Position numbers and translations under genes: made by a program
DNA from: Chelativorans sp.
Lineage (GTDB): Bacteria > Pseudomonadota > Alphaproteobacteria > Rhizobiales > Rhizobiaceae
Direction: 5' to 3'
NCBI RefSeq assembly: GCF_031180965.1
Contig: NZ_JAPSLH010000002.1
Span: 62,001-126,000 of the forward strand
Length of the DNA stretch: 64,000 nt
Part shown: one piece after another, positions 8,168-17,809 of the stretch
How positions within the stretch are numbered: position 1 is the first letter of the stretch
Layout: each line of letters starts with the position of its first letter
Notes under the pieces: model-generated
Database searches by the model: none
What the model saw: only the letters and a program-made list of their open reading frames with translations
What the model was told of the DNA's origin: nothing

Positions 8168-8754
8168 AATAGCGGTTCCTTCCGGCCGACCGGCATGACA
8201 ACCACGGCCGCCGTGCCGTTGCGGAACCAGCCGGGGGAGCCATAGAGATTATCCCGGGGCTTGTAGATTTGGCCGGCCACGGTCAGACGCACCTCACTGG
8301 GAAGCGGCTTGTCGCGGGGCCACTCCCAGGTGGCGATCACACGCTCGGACATATTCGGGTTGATGCCTCCGGCAATCCACCGGTCGCGCGCCAGATAGTA
8401 GGTCGGTCTGGGCAGACCCTCGACAGCCGGCTCCGCAATGGCGACCAGCTCCTGGAACGCGTTGCTTGTTCCTGCCGAGCGGTTGTCGAGGTCCATTTCC
8501 ACCATGAGGAACCGCTTCGGCTCGAACGGCTTCGTGCCTGTGGGAGGAATGTCGCCGATCCGGGCGTCGCGGATTGTCACCAACCAGCGTCCGGTGTCTA
8601 CCGTTTCGTTCGCCGATAGTACCGGGATCGGATCTGGATTTGCGGCTTCATAGACCGACATCGCGAACGAGACCGCAGCTGCGGTGGTTCCGCCCAGCCC
8701 GGCGATGAGCAGCGCGTAGATCCGCTGTTTGAGGCTAAACGGCTGCTTCCCCAC
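8164..8754 (-). CDS. Single-pass membrane protein of unknown function (first gene of an unknown operon)
   Basis: A 196-residue protein starting at a GTG at 8754, preferred because AGAGGGA lies five bases upstream; an ATG start at 8877 would add 41 low-quality residues. After a short basic cytoplasmic N-terminus there is one membrane segment (about residues 12-33, IYALLIAGLGGTTAAAVSF) and a periplasmic domain. The segment RFLMVEMDLDNRSAGT recalls the beta-sandwich of DUF4352-type telokin-like proteins, a weak resemblance only. It leads the three-gene operon converging on the polytopic protein at 5787. Confidence 0.66.
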   Translation of the reverse strand: MGKQPFSLKQRIYALLIAGLGGTTAAAVSFAMSVYEAANPDPIPVLSANETVDTGRWLVTIRDARIGDIPPTGTKPFEPKRFLMVEMDLDNRSAGTSNAFQELVAIAEPAVEGLPRPTYYLARDRWIAGGINPNMSERVIATWEWPRDKPLPSEVRLTVAGQIYKPRDNLYGSPGWFRNGTAAVVVMPVGRKEPLL

Positions 8755-8916
8755 GACTTCCCTCTTGGCGCGGCAGGAAAGCGCATGTAGCGCACCGATC
8801 CGAGCGCTCCGTGTGCCGGCGGCGCCTGATAGCTTTTCGGAACAATTTCCCGACCACCATGCGGCGGTCATTATCACCGCCCTCCGGGTGGTGCAAAGAA
8901 AATGGCGGGCACCGCC

Positions 8917-9264
8917 CTAGAGCGCGGCTCGGCCGTCGAACTCGATCACCGGCACCTTTTGAATCTCGACGGCCTCAAGACATCGGATGTTGATATAGGC
9001 TGTGCGCTCCCCGCCTTCTGCGGCGTCCTCGGCATAGACATGCATCCCGCAATTTGGGCAGAAGCGGTGCGCGATTGCTTTTCTGTGGAAGAGATAGCTG
9101 CTGGGCTCCGTCTCTGCCGCGACCGTCATCTTGTCGCGCGGCACAGCCCAGAGCAAGGCGCCCTTTTTCGAACATATCGAACAGTTGCAGGAGACCGCGA
9201 CCTCAAGATCGCCCTCCACCTCGATTGAGACCTTCCCGCAGTGACATCCGCCTTTGTAAAGCAT
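8917..9264 (-). CDS. GFA-family protein (glutathione-dependent formaldehyde-activating enzyme-like)
   Basis: A 115-residue zinc-binding GFA-domain protein. All zinc cysteines are present: Cys7 and Cys9 (CHCG), Cys26, Cys28 and Cys31 (CNCSIC), Cys69 and Cys72 (CPNCG). The founding member of the fold was linked to condensing formaldehyde with glutathione, but most small members have no proven substrate. The ATG at 9264 has GAGGAGAAGGG just upstream and is preferred over 9294. It stands alone on the minus strand. The 149 bases between its start and the next gene hold no evident gene. Confidence 0.9.
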   Translation of the reverse strand: MLYKGGCHCGKVSIEVEGDLEVAVSCNCSICSKKGALLWAVPRDKMTVAAETEPSSYLFHRKAIAHRFCPNCGMHVYAEDAAEGGERTAYINIRCLEAVEIQKVPVIEFDGRAAL

Positions 9265-9413
9265 TCCCTTCTCCTCTGTCGTCCCACGCTGCATGAGCGG
9301 AGGACGAAAGAAGAGCAGGCTTTCCGACAGGCGAGAAGCATTCTTTCATATGCTGACGGGTGGCAGCTTGGGTCTACTGCCCTCAGATGGCTTTGGCGGC
9401 CTTCGTCTCCGCC

Positions 9414-9641
9414 CTACTTGTCTCGGCGGATCGGGAAGGTGGCGTCCCCGTCTTCCTTGCCCGAAAGCACCTTCGGGTTCGCGCTGGAGACACCGTCATT
9501 GCTTCCGCCTTTGTGCCGCTTCTCGCTTTGGCCTTCGGCATCGGCTTCCGGGCCCTCCTTTTTCTCGGAGCGCTTCAGCTGGCGGTCGATGACTTCGCGC
9601 GATCCCTCGGCGGGATCTTCAGGGTGTTTGTTCTCTGGCAT
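9414..9641 (-). CDS. Small hydrophilic, charge-rich protein of unknown function
   Basis: A 75-residue protein almost free of hydrophobic residues and rich in Glu, Lys, Ser, Gly and Asp (MPENKHPEDPAEGSREV, then RSEKKEGPEADAEG), so probably intrinsically disordered. The ATG at 9641 has a clean GGAGG seven bases upstream, which favours this frame over the plus-strand frames covering the same DNA. Similar small acidic/basic hydrophilic proteins in rhizobia are stress-linked or uncharacterised. No function assigned. Confidence 0.55.
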   Translation of the reverse strand: MPENKHPEDPAEGSREVIDRQLKRSEKKEGPEADAEGQSEKRHKGGSNDGVSSANPKVLSGKEDGDATFPIRRDK

Positions 9642-9768
9642 AGCGCATCCTCCGTTTGATCGGCACAACCAGCAGAGGCGCCGCAAAGTTCCTGCAGACT
9701 CATGTACCCCCTGACACCGCGATCATCCGCCCCTATATGAGTGCAACCGTTCACGACGAGGAAATCCC

Positions 9769-10737
9769 ATGGCGATATCCGGGAAAACCCGATTAGCAGT
9801 TCTTTTCTCCGGATTGTTCCTGGCATTTTCCCTTGTTGCCATCGACTATGCCGAGGCACGTCGCGGTGGCAGCTTCGGCAGCCGCGGGATGCGCACCTTC
9901 CAGGCAGCGCCGCCGACCAGGACGGCGCCGCAGCCGACCGCCCCGGTTGAGCGCTCGATGACACCGAGCACAGGTCAGAGCAACGCGGCTCGCCAAGCGC
10001 AACCGGCAGCGCAGCGTCCTGGCTTCATGAACGGATTCGGCGGCTCTATGCTGCGCGGTCTGATGCTGGGCGGCTTGATCGGGCTGCTGCTCGGCCACGG
10101 ATTTGGCGGGCTGGCCGGCATGTTCGGCCTTCTGCTTCAGCTGCTTCTGATCGGGGGTGCAGTACTGCTGCTTCTCAAGATGTTCAGGACGCAGCCGGCG
10201 CGGACTCCCGCGCCCGCACTCGCGGGCCATTCCCGCGATGCCGGCGGCTTCGGCTACGGTGCGGGCGGCGTCACCAACCCATACCCCGGCTCCTCCACCC
10301 GGCCGGAAAGTATCCTCCGTCCGGGCGCCGACGAGATCGGGCTGACGCAGCACGATCTCGATACGTTCGAGCGCCGGCTGACGGAAGTCCAGGAAGCCTT
10401 CGGACGCGAGGACCACGCCGCCCTGCGCCGGCTGACAACGCCGGAGATGGTGTCGTACCTTTCGGAAGAACTCGCCGAGAACGCGAAAAACGGGCTGAAG
10501 AACGATGTCTCTGACGTGAAGCTCCTGCAGGCAGACATTTCTGAAAGCTGGCGCGAGGGCGACACCGACTATGCCACGGCGGCCATGCGCTATTCGTCAC
10601 GCGACGTCACGCTCGAACGGGTCAGCGGCAGGATCGTTGAGGGTGATGCCGATCGGCCGACGGAGACGACTGAAGTATGGACCTTCACGCGACACAACGG
10701 CGGTGACTGGAAGCTCTCCGCCATCCAGCAAGCCTAG
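9769..10737 (+). CDS. Tim44-like domain protein, exported or membrane-bound
   Basis: A 322-residue protein. An N-terminal signal or membrane segment (about residues 9-27) is followed by a Pro/Ala/Gln/Thr-rich linker and a Gly/Leu-rich double membrane region (about 90-145, with GLMLGGLIGLLLGHGFGG). The C-terminal domain (about 180-320; LTEVQEAFGREDHAALRRL to VWTFTRHNGGDWKLSAIQQ) is a Tim44/NTF2-like fold. Alphaproteobacterial Tim44-like proteins are relatives of the mitochondrial import component, but their bacterial role is poorly defined. It converges with the ABC operon at 10772 across a 34-base gap without a clear hairpin. Confidence 0.82.
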   Translation: MAISGKTRLAVLFSGLFLAFSLVAIDYAEARRGGSFGSRGMRTFQAAPPTRTAPQPTAPVERSMTPSTGQSNAARQAQPAAQRPGFMNGFGGSMLRGLMLGGLIGLLLGHGFGGLAGMFGLLLQLLLIGGAVLLLLKMFRTQPARTPAPALAGHSRDAGGFGYGAGGVTNPYPGSSTRPESILRPGADEIGLTQHDLDTFERRLTEVQEAFGREDHAALRRLTTPEMVSYLSEELAENAKNGLKNDVSDVKLLQADISESWREGDTDYATAAMRYSSRDVTLERVSGRIVEGDADRPTETTEVWTFTRHNGGDWKLSAIQQA

Positions 10738-10771
10738 GCATCTTGCCGCCCTTCACCGCGGCACGGCCAGC

Positions 10772-11896
<1,125 letters not shown>

Positions 11897-11903
11897 TTGG
11901 TCT

Positions 11904-12992
11904 CTACTTGATGCCGGTCGAGGCGATGCCGCTGGCGATATACCGCTGCAGGAAGATGAAGGCGAAGGCCAGCGGCAGCGCGGTCAGCGTGGTCATGGCC
12001 AGGAGCTGGTCGTAATGGATCTGGTTCTCGTCCTGGAAGGAGGCGAGCGCCAGCTGCAGCGTGTAGACCTCACGCCGGTTGAGGACGACGAGGGGGAGCA
12101 GAAAATCGTTCCAGCGCGAAAGAATGGAGAAGATCGCCACCACGGCCAGAGCGGGCGCGGAGAGCGGCAGCACGACGCGCCAGTAGATGCGCCACTCGCT
12201 GGCGTGGTCCATGCGCGCCGCCTCGATCAGTTCGTCCGGGATGGTGAGCATATACTGCCGGAGCAGGAAGACGCCGGTGGGCGTGGCGACGGTTGGCAGG
12301 ATGACGCCCCACAGATTCCCGACCAGCCCGAACTGAGCCACGATGAGATAGGTGGGCACGAGCACAACGGTCGGCGGGATCATCAGCGTCATCAGGATGG
12401 CCACCAGGGCAACCGTGTTTCCCCTGAAGCGGTATTTTGAGAGCGCGAAGGCCGCCATGGAGTTCATGATGAGGGTGATGATGGTCGCCGCGACGGTGAT
12501 GAAGAGGGAGTTGTAGACGAACAGCCATAGTTCCGACCCGGAGGTCGACAAGAGCCGCGCATAGTTTCCGAAGGTGAAGAGAACGCGCCGCACCGGCTCC
12601 GCATCCGCCACCTGCACCACAATCCTGCCGGCCTCCGGGTCGGCGGGGTCGATCATTTGGGCTCTCAGTCCCACCCGGCGCACCTGCGCCAGCAGCCGTG
12701 TCCCGCCGTCTTCCGTTCTGACCTCGAAAAGGGGCAAAGGCTCGTCATATCCCTCCACCGTCACCGTCTCGGTGGCGTAGGGGAGGAAAGTGGGCGGAAA
12801 CTCCGCCAGATTGGCAGGCGTCTTGAACGAGGAGAGCGCCACCCACAGCACCGGCGCGAACATGATGGCGACGCCGAGGAACAGGTAGATGTAGGTTGCC
12901 CAGTCGGACCAGTCCGCCCGGATCCTGCCGCGGCGGCGGGTGAGGAATCGCAGGACGGACCCGTGCCCTCCGCGGGCCGCGAGCTCAGCCAT
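11904..12992 (-). CDS. Sugar ABC transporter permease (MalG type) with an enlarged periplasmic loop
   Basis: A 362-residue inner-membrane permease. The first membrane helix is at about 33-53, the remaining helices lie after residue 155, and the EAA loop reads EAARMDHASEWRIYWRVVLP. Between the first helix and the core there is an extra periplasmic stretch (about 74-138, starting ETVTVEGYDEPLPLF) making it some 65-80 residues longer than usual MalG-type proteins. The ATG at 12992 overlaps the stop of the upstream permease by 8 bases. It pairs with the permease at 12985-13983. Confidence 0.92.
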   Translation of the reverse strand: MAELAARGGHGSVLRFLTRRRGRIRADWSDWATYIYLFLGVAIMFAPVLWVALSSFKTPANLAEFPPTFLPYATETVTVEGYDEPLPLFEVRTEDGGTRLLAQVRRVGLRAQMIDPADPEAGRIVVQVADAEPVRRVLFTFGNYARLLSTSGSELWLFVYNSLFITVAATIITLIMNSMAAFALSKYRFRGNTVALVAILMTLMIPPTVVLVPTYLIVAQFGLVGNLWGVILPTVATPTGVFLLRQYMLTIPDELIEAARMDHASEWRIYWRVVLPLSAPALAVVAIFSILSRWNDFLLPLVVLNRREVYTLQLALASFQDENQIHYDQLLAMTTLTALPLAFAFIFLQRYIASGIASTGIK

Positions 12993-13983
12993 AGCTCCGC
13001 CCCCGCGCCACCCGCAGTTGAACAAGCGTGAAGATGAGGAGGACCATGCCGAGCAGCAGCGAGGCGGCGGCCGCAAGCCCGAAATTGCGCGGCTGGATGG
13101 CAAAGCCGGTCTCGTAGATGAACTGCACGATCAGAATGGTCGCCGAGCCCGGCCCCCCGCCCGTCAGAACATAAAGCTCGTCGAAGGTCTGCACGGAACG
13201 GATCACGCAGAGGATGAAGACCACCAGAAGCGTCGGCTTGAGCATCGGAAGCGTGATGCGCGTGAAGACGCGCCAGGGGCTCGCCGCATCCATCTTCGCC
13301 GCCTCGTAGACGTCGCGCGGGATGGATTGCAGCCCGGCGAGCAGGATGATGGTGAAGAAGCCCATATGCGCCCACACCGTCACGAAGACCGACCAGAAGA
13401 AGGCGGCGTCCGGAAGCACCAGCCAATTGATGGGCTCCAGCCCGATGGCGGTGAGCAGCCCGTTGAGCGCGCCGTTGCGCTGCAGGATCCACTGCCAGGT
13501 GAGTGCTACGACCACCGGCGACAGCATCACCGGGAAGAAGAAGATGCCGCGGAAGAATCCCCTGCCCCGGATGTCACGGTTCAGGCAGATGGCGGTCAGA
13601 AGCGCGATCCCGATCATCGCCGCCACCTGCACGGGAACGAACAGGAGCGTGTTGCCGAGCGCCCGCCAGAAGAGGTCGCGCGAGCAAGTGGACGGGTCGA
13701 GATAGTCGCGACAGTCGAGCAGCGTCTCGTAATTGGCCGCGCCCACATATGGCCGGTCAAGCGGAAACAGCCTGTCGCTGCCGGTCACCGAATAGAAGAT
13801 GTTTATGAAGACGGGCAGCAGCGAGAAGAGCAGGACGGCGGTGAGATTGGGGATCAGGAACACCCAGGGCATGCGCTTGATGCCGAGGAGCTTCTGCAGC
13901 CCGTGCATGAGAGGCTCGACCACCCTGGCCGGCAAGGCGGCTAGGGTGGCGAGCGCTCCGGTTAGGCGGGTGGCCGCGCTCAT
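12985..13983 (-). CDS. Sugar ABC transporter permease (MalF type)
   Basis: A 332-residue inner-membrane protein with six or seven helices. The EAA loop is EAAKMDAASPWRVFTRITLP, and TGGGPGSAT precedes the last helices as is usual in the family. The first periplasmic loop carries two cysteines (CRDYLDPSTC). The ATG at 13983 is chosen over 14073, which would start inside the preceding binding-protein gene; its ribosome site is weak. It is 19 bases downstream of the binding-protein gene and overlaps the MalG-type gene. Confidence 0.92.
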   Translation of the reverse strand: MSAATRLTGALATLAALPARVVEPLMHGLQKLLGIKRMPWVFLIPNLTAVLLFSLLPVFINIFYSVTGSDRLFPLDRPYVGAANYETLLDCRDYLDPSTCSRDLFWRALGNTLLFVPVQVAAMIGIALLTAICLNRDIRGRGFFRGIFFFPVMLSPVVVALTWQWILQRNGALNGLLTAIGLEPINWLVLPDAAFFWSVFVTVWAHMGFFTIILLAGLQSIPRDVYEAAKMDAASPWRVFTRITLPMLKPTLLVVFILCVIRSVQTFDELYVLTGGGPGSATILIVQFIYETGFAIQPRNFGLAAAASLLLGMVLLIFTLVQLRVARGRSYG

Positions 13984-14002
13984 GCGCTCTGGCTCGCGCG
14001 GG

Positions 14003-15277
14003 CTAGTTGCCGCCGGTCTGCGCCGCGCCCATGGCCAGCTCGACATCCTGCTTGATGCGCTCCAGCGCGGCATCGACGGTCAGCTCGTCATTGATGACCT
14101 GACTGATGCGTGTGGTGAGCGCGTTCATCATGGCCCGCTGGAAGCGCCAGCCCTGGAAGCGGTAGGCGGCGGGCGCCATCTTTGGGATCTGGTTGGTGAA
14201 GGTGGCAAGCGCCTCCTGTGTGCGCTCCGACGCGCTGGGATATTCGACGCCGCCCTCGATGAGCGAGGCGGCGGCGGGAATCTCTACGGAAGCCGCGATG
14301 ATCTCCTTATAATTTTCCGGCTGCGCGACATAGGCGATGAATTCGCCTACCAGTTCGGGGTTCTTCGTGTGCTTGAAGCCGACCAGCGCTCCGCCGCCGG
14401 GCATGACCGTGCAGGAGGACGGACCGCAGGGAGCGGGCATAACCGCCCACTCGAACAGGTCGCCCACCTCGGTATCCATCTGGTTCAGCGTCCAGGAGCC
14501 TCCGAAATAGAATACCACATTCGCATTGAGGAAGTCCGTGAAGAGCTCGCGATGGGTCGCGCCGCCGACCGCGCCCCAGAGATCGAGCGGCATCGTGCCG
14601 TTCTTGTGCCACTCGACAAACCTCTCGATCGCCGTCCGCAGGCCGTCATCTACGACCGGGTTCCCCTGCTCATCCACCAGTTCCGCCCCGTGGCTGATCG
14701 CAAAGCTGGCGAAGCGGTGGCCGGAGCGGTCCATTTCCATGGGGAAGTCGGTATTTGTCGCCTCCGCCACCTTTCGCGTGGCCTCGGCCCAGTCATCCCA
14801 TGTGGCGCCTTCCTGCGGAACAGGGATGCCGGCCTGCTCGAACAGCGTCAGATTGACATAGGCGCCGTTCACCGTAAGCGATGTAGGCATGCCGTTGATG
14901 GCCTTGCTTGCCGGGTCGCTGCCGCGCAGCCATTGCAGCGTACGGCCGAATTCCTTTTCGAAATACGCGGCATCAACATAGGACGTAAGATCAAGATAGT
15001 AGCGGCTAAGGCCGCCTAGATCGGTGATGATGGCGACGTCCGGACCTTCGCCGGATTCAAGCTGCACCGGCAGCGCCTCCACGATCGTCTGGTAGGAGAC
15101 GGTCTCGAGCCGCACGGTCTTGCCTGGATTCTCCTGGTTGAACCTTTCGACCACCGGCGCCATCGCCTTGCAGCCAAAGCCGAGATCGTCGCACTGGACG
15201 GTGATCTCTTGCGCCTGGGCCGCCGCAGCGACCGCAAGCCCGAACACGGTACCCGACAAAATACCGGCGAACTTCAT
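14003..15277 (-). CDS. ABC transporter solute-binding protein, family 1 (sugar type)
   Basis: A 424-residue periplasmic protein. Its signal peptide ends near AQAQE and the ATG at 15277 has GAGGAGGAGAG upstream. The mature domain begins ITVQCDDLGFGCKAM and later has PAPCGPSSCTV, so four cysteines could form two disulfides, which is uncommon for this family. It heads the minus-strand operon with MalF, MalG and MalK-type genes. The divergent operon encodes sugar-type dehydrogenases and a FadR-type regulator, so the ligand is probably a polyol, sugar or sugar acid metabolised by those enzymes. Confidence 0.92.
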   Translation of the reverse strand: MKFAGILSGTVFGLAVAAAAQAQEITVQCDDLGFGCKAMAPVVERFNQENPGKTVRLETVSYQTIVEALPVQLESGEGPDVAIITDLGGLSRYYLDLTSYVDAAYFEKEFGRTLQWLRGSDPASKAINGMPTSLTVNGAYVNLTLFEQAGIPVPQEGATWDDWAEATRKVAEATNTDFPMEMDRSGHRFASFAISHGAELVDEQGNPVVDDGLRTAIERFVEWHKNGTMPLDLWGAVGGATHRELFTDFLNANVVFYFGGSWTLNQMDTEVGDLFEWAVMPAPCGPSSCTVMPGGGALVGFKHTKNPELVGEFIAYVAQPENYKEIIAASVEIPAAASLIEGGVEYPSASERTQEALATFTNQIPKMAPAAYRFQGWRFQRAMMNALTTRISQVINDELTVDAALERIKQDVELAMGAAQTGGN

Positions 15278-15369
15278 GGACACTCTCCTCCTCTCGGGCC
15301 GCAGGGCGCCCGATGCACCTCGTTCGACCACCTCCTTGCCGATAAACCGAAAACGCGGCCAATCGGCAT

Positions 15370-15380
15370 TGGTCTAACCA
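15370..15380. promoter_or_regulatory. FadR-type GntR operator, transporter side
   Basis: TGGTCTAACCA fits the TGGT-N3-ACCA pattern bound by FadR-subfamily GntR regulators and differs by one base from TGGTCNGACCA. It lies 93 bases upstream of the binding-protein start, close to where transcription would begin from a minus-strand TTGACT (15413-15408). The likely ligand is the FCD-type regulator encoded at 17810. Confidence 0.55.
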
Positions 15381-15525
15381 GAGAAGATTCCGTGTGTTGC
15401 ACCAGAAAGTCAATAGGTCAGAACCAGAGGCAGCGACAGCGTTGGTTTGTTCGACCTTCTCCAAGGTTCCAAGTGCAAAAAGAGACGACGATCGGCAGGC
15501 TTGACATACTTTGATGATTCCGGTC

Positions 15526-15536
15526 TGGTCTGACCG
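15526..15536. promoter_or_regulatory. FadR-type GntR operator, dehydrogenase side
   Basis: TGGTCTGACCG matches TGGTCNGACCA except at the last base. It sits about 19 bases after a plus-strand TTGACA (15501-15506), where a -10 element would be expected. It lies in the loop of a longer inverted repeat, CCGGTCT (15520-15526) with AGACCGG (15543-15549). Confidence 0.55.
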
Positions 15537-15623
15537 AACGGAAGACCGGCCGGATTCCTACGGACGCCATTAGCGCGGGTTTGATCGCTTCGGTGAGGCG
15601 CGCTTTGAGGAGGGAACCTCGGG

Positions 15624-16643
15624 ATGTTGAGATTTGCCGCCGTGGGCATCGACCACGGACATATATTTGAACATGTGAACGGCCTTCTGGCGGAAGGGGC
15701 GGAATTTGCCGGCTATTGCCCGCAGACTTCCGTGCCGGCCCTCATGGACCAGTTCCGCAAGACCTATCCGGACGCCAAGCCTCTCGACCGCGACGCCATC
15801 TTCGCCGACGAATCCATCGACGTCATCTGTACCGCCGCCATTCCTCGCGACCGGGCGGGCATTGCGATCACGGCCATGCAGGCCGGCAAGGACGTCATGG
15901 TGGATAAGCCGGGCGTCACCACGTTCGGGCAGTTGGAAGAGGTGAAGAGGGCAGTCGAGCGCACCGGCCGCATCTTCTCCGTCTGTTTTTCGGAGCGTCA
16001 CTGCGTCCCCTCCGCCGTGATGGCCGGCAAGCTGGTGGCCGATGGCGCCATCGGGCGCGTAGTTCAGACGGTGGGGCTTGGACCCCATCGCAAGGCGCCA
16101 TCCACCCGTCCGGACTGGTTCTTCGAGTTCGATGCCTTCGGCGGCATCATCAACGATATCGCCTCGCACCAGATAGACCAGTTCCTCTTCTACACCGGGT
16201 CGCGAACCGCCGAAGTCGTGGCAAGTTCGGTCGCCAATTTCGCCACCCCGCAGTCGGCCGGATTCGAGGATTTCGGCGAGGTCCTGCTACGCAGCGACAA
16301 GGCTTCGGGCTACATCCGCGTCGACTGGTTCACGCCGGATGGGCTGCCCACCTGGGGGGACGGGCGGCTGACGATCCTCGGCACCGAGGGCTACATCGAG
16401 CTTCGAAAATACATCGACATAGCCGGTCGCGAGGGCAAGGACCACCTGTTCCTGGCCGACCGCTCGGGTGTCCGCTATATGGATTGTTCGCGCGAGCCGC
16501 TCGTATATTTCGCCGCCTTCGCCAGGGACGTGCGCGACCGCACGGAAACGGCTATGTCCCAGCAGCACGTGTTCGAAGTCTGCCGCCTTGCCCTCGAGGC
16601 GCAGGTCAAGGCTGCCGTGATCGCTTCCAAACCACAGGGCTGA
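15624..16643 (+). CDS. Gfo/Idh/MocA-family oxidoreductase
   Basis: A 339-residue NAD(P)-dependent dehydrogenase-like protein. The Rossmann start reads AAVGIDHGHI instead of a normal GxGxxG, and the EKP motif is VDKP (residues 93-96). SHQIDQFLF supplies the conserved His region. The family oxidises or reduces a hydroxyl of a sugar, inositol or related compound in the cytoplasm. It is the first plus-strand gene and is 4 bases upstream of a second member of the family; the two probably act on the imported ligand in sequence. The altered nucleotide loop makes cofactor use less certain. Confidence 0.88.
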   Translation: MLRFAAVGIDHGHIFEHVNGLLAEGAEFAGYCPQTSVPALMDQFRKTYPDAKPLDRDAIFADESIDVICTAAIPRDRAGIAITAMQAGKDVMVDKPGVTTFGQLEEVKRAVERTGRIFSVCFSERHCVPSAVMAGKLVADGAIGRVVQTVGLGPHRKAPSTRPDWFFEFDAFGGIINDIASHQIDQFLFYTGSRTAEVVASSVANFATPQSAGFEDFGEVLLRSDKASGYIRVDWFTPDGLPTWGDGRLTILGTEGYIELRKYIDIAGREGKDHLFLADRSGVRYMDCSREPLVYFAAFARDVRDRTETAMSQQHVFEVCRLALEAQVKAAVIASKPQG

Positions 16644-16647
16644 AATC

Positions 16648-17742
16648 ATGACCAACAAATTGCGCGTGGCGGTGATCGGCGCGGGGATTGCCCAACGTCA
16701 TCTCGCCGGCTTCGGCTGGAACAAGGACCTTTTCGAGGTGCCGGTGCTCTGCTCGCTCGACGAGGACCGTGGCAAGGCGCTTTGCGAGGAGTTCGGCATC
16801 CCCGAATATACCCAGGACGCGAATTCCCTGTTCAGCCGGGACGATATCGACGTCATTGATGTCTGCACGCCACCGCACAACCATTTCGAGCTCTGCCGCC
16901 GCGGGATCGAGGCGGGCAAGCACGTCATCTGCGAAAAGCCGCTCTTCGGCTCGCTAGCCGATGTGGATGCGATGGCCGAGATCGTCGCCCGCAGCGACCG
17001 CAAGCTCATGCCCATCTTTCAATACCGCTACGGGGCCGGGCTGCAGAAGCTGAAGCTGCTGATTGAGCGGGGCCTTGCCGGCCGGCCTTTTATGACCACG
17101 ATCGAGACCCATTGGTGGCGCGGCCCCGCCTATTACGAAGTGCCCTGGCGCGGCAAATGGGCGACGGAGCTGGGCGGCGGGCTGCTCGGCCACGCCATCC
17201 ACGCGCACGACATGTTGAACTATGTCCATGGTCCCTGCGCCGAGGTCTTCGCCTTTGGCGCCACGCTGGTCAATAAGATCGAGGTCGAGGACACGATGGC
17301 GCTTGCCGTACGCATGCAGAACGGCTCCCTAGCATCGCTGTCGATGACGCTCGGCTCGCGCAAGGAAATCTCGCGCCTGCGCTTCTGCTTCGAGAAGCTC
17401 GTGGCCGAGAGCATCCTTGAGCCCTACACCATGGGCCGCGATCCCTGGACCTTCGTCGCCGGCGATCCGGAGCACCAGGAGCGGATAGACAAGGCGCTTT
17501 CCGAGTATGTGCCGACGGAAGACGGATATACGCGCCAATTCGAGCTTTTCCACCAGGCGATCCGGAACGGCACCGAGCCGCCGGTGACCCTGCAGGATGC
17601 CCGCAACTCCCTCGAACTCGTGACGGCGGCCTATCACTCGGACCGAACCGGCCGGCCGACGCCGCTGCCCATCAGGCCCGATCATCCCCTTTACCGCTCT
17701 TGGCTGCCGGCGCCGGACATGGCGGCCACAAAGAGCGCGTAG
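16648..17742 (+). CDS. Gfo/Idh/MocA-family oxidoreductase
   Basis: A 364-residue protein with a standard nucleotide-binding start (VIGAGIAQRH, residues 9-18) and the canonical catalytic motif CEKP (95-98). The C-terminal domain contains GGGLLGHAIHAHDML, the usual histidine-bearing helix. It likely oxidises a sugar, polyol or glycoside with NAD(P). It is tightly spaced behind the first family member and 67 bases before the GntR regulator gene, all presumably in one transcript. Confidence 0.92.
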   Translation: MTNKLRVAVIGAGIAQRHLAGFGWNKDLFEVPVLCSLDEDRGKALCEEFGIPEYTQDANSLFSRDDIDVIDVCTPPHNHFELCRRGIEAGKHVICEKPLFGSLADVDAMAEIVARSDRKLMPIFQYRYGAGLQKLKLLIERGLAGRPFMTTIETHWWRGPAYYEVPWRGKWATELGGGLLGHAIHAHDMLNYVHGPCAEVFAFGATLVNKIEVEDTMALAVRMQNGSLASLSMTLGSRKEISRLRFCFEKLVAESILEPYTMGRDPWTFVAGDPEHQERIDKALSEYVPTEDGYTRQFELFHQAIRNGTEPPVTLQDARNSLELVTAAYHSDRTGRPTPLPIRPDHPLYRSWLPAPDMAATKSA

Positions 17743-17809
17743 TATCCTCGCCAAGCCGCTCCCGAGCCTCAATGCTTCGGGATCGTTCATTCGGGGAACG
17801 GAGACCAGT

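Larger units (their letters stand above)
15278..15623. promoter_or_regulatory. Divergent regulatory region of the transporter and dehydrogenase operons
   Basis: These 346 bases hold no gene I can support. They contain two FadR-like sites (15370-15380 and 15526-15536), a minor inverted repeat CCAAT-CGGC-ATTGG at 15359-15372, a TTGACT at 15413-15408 on the minus strand, a TTGACA at 15501-15506 on the plus strand, and a good ribosome site (GAGGAGGGAA) before the dehydrogenase start. Confidence 0.6.

Noticed and set aside
9241-9714. Plus-strand frames, some hydrophobic, over the small hydrophilic gene.
   Set aside because: No ribosome site; the minus frame from 9641 has GGAGG correctly spaced. 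Confidence in that choice is moderate.
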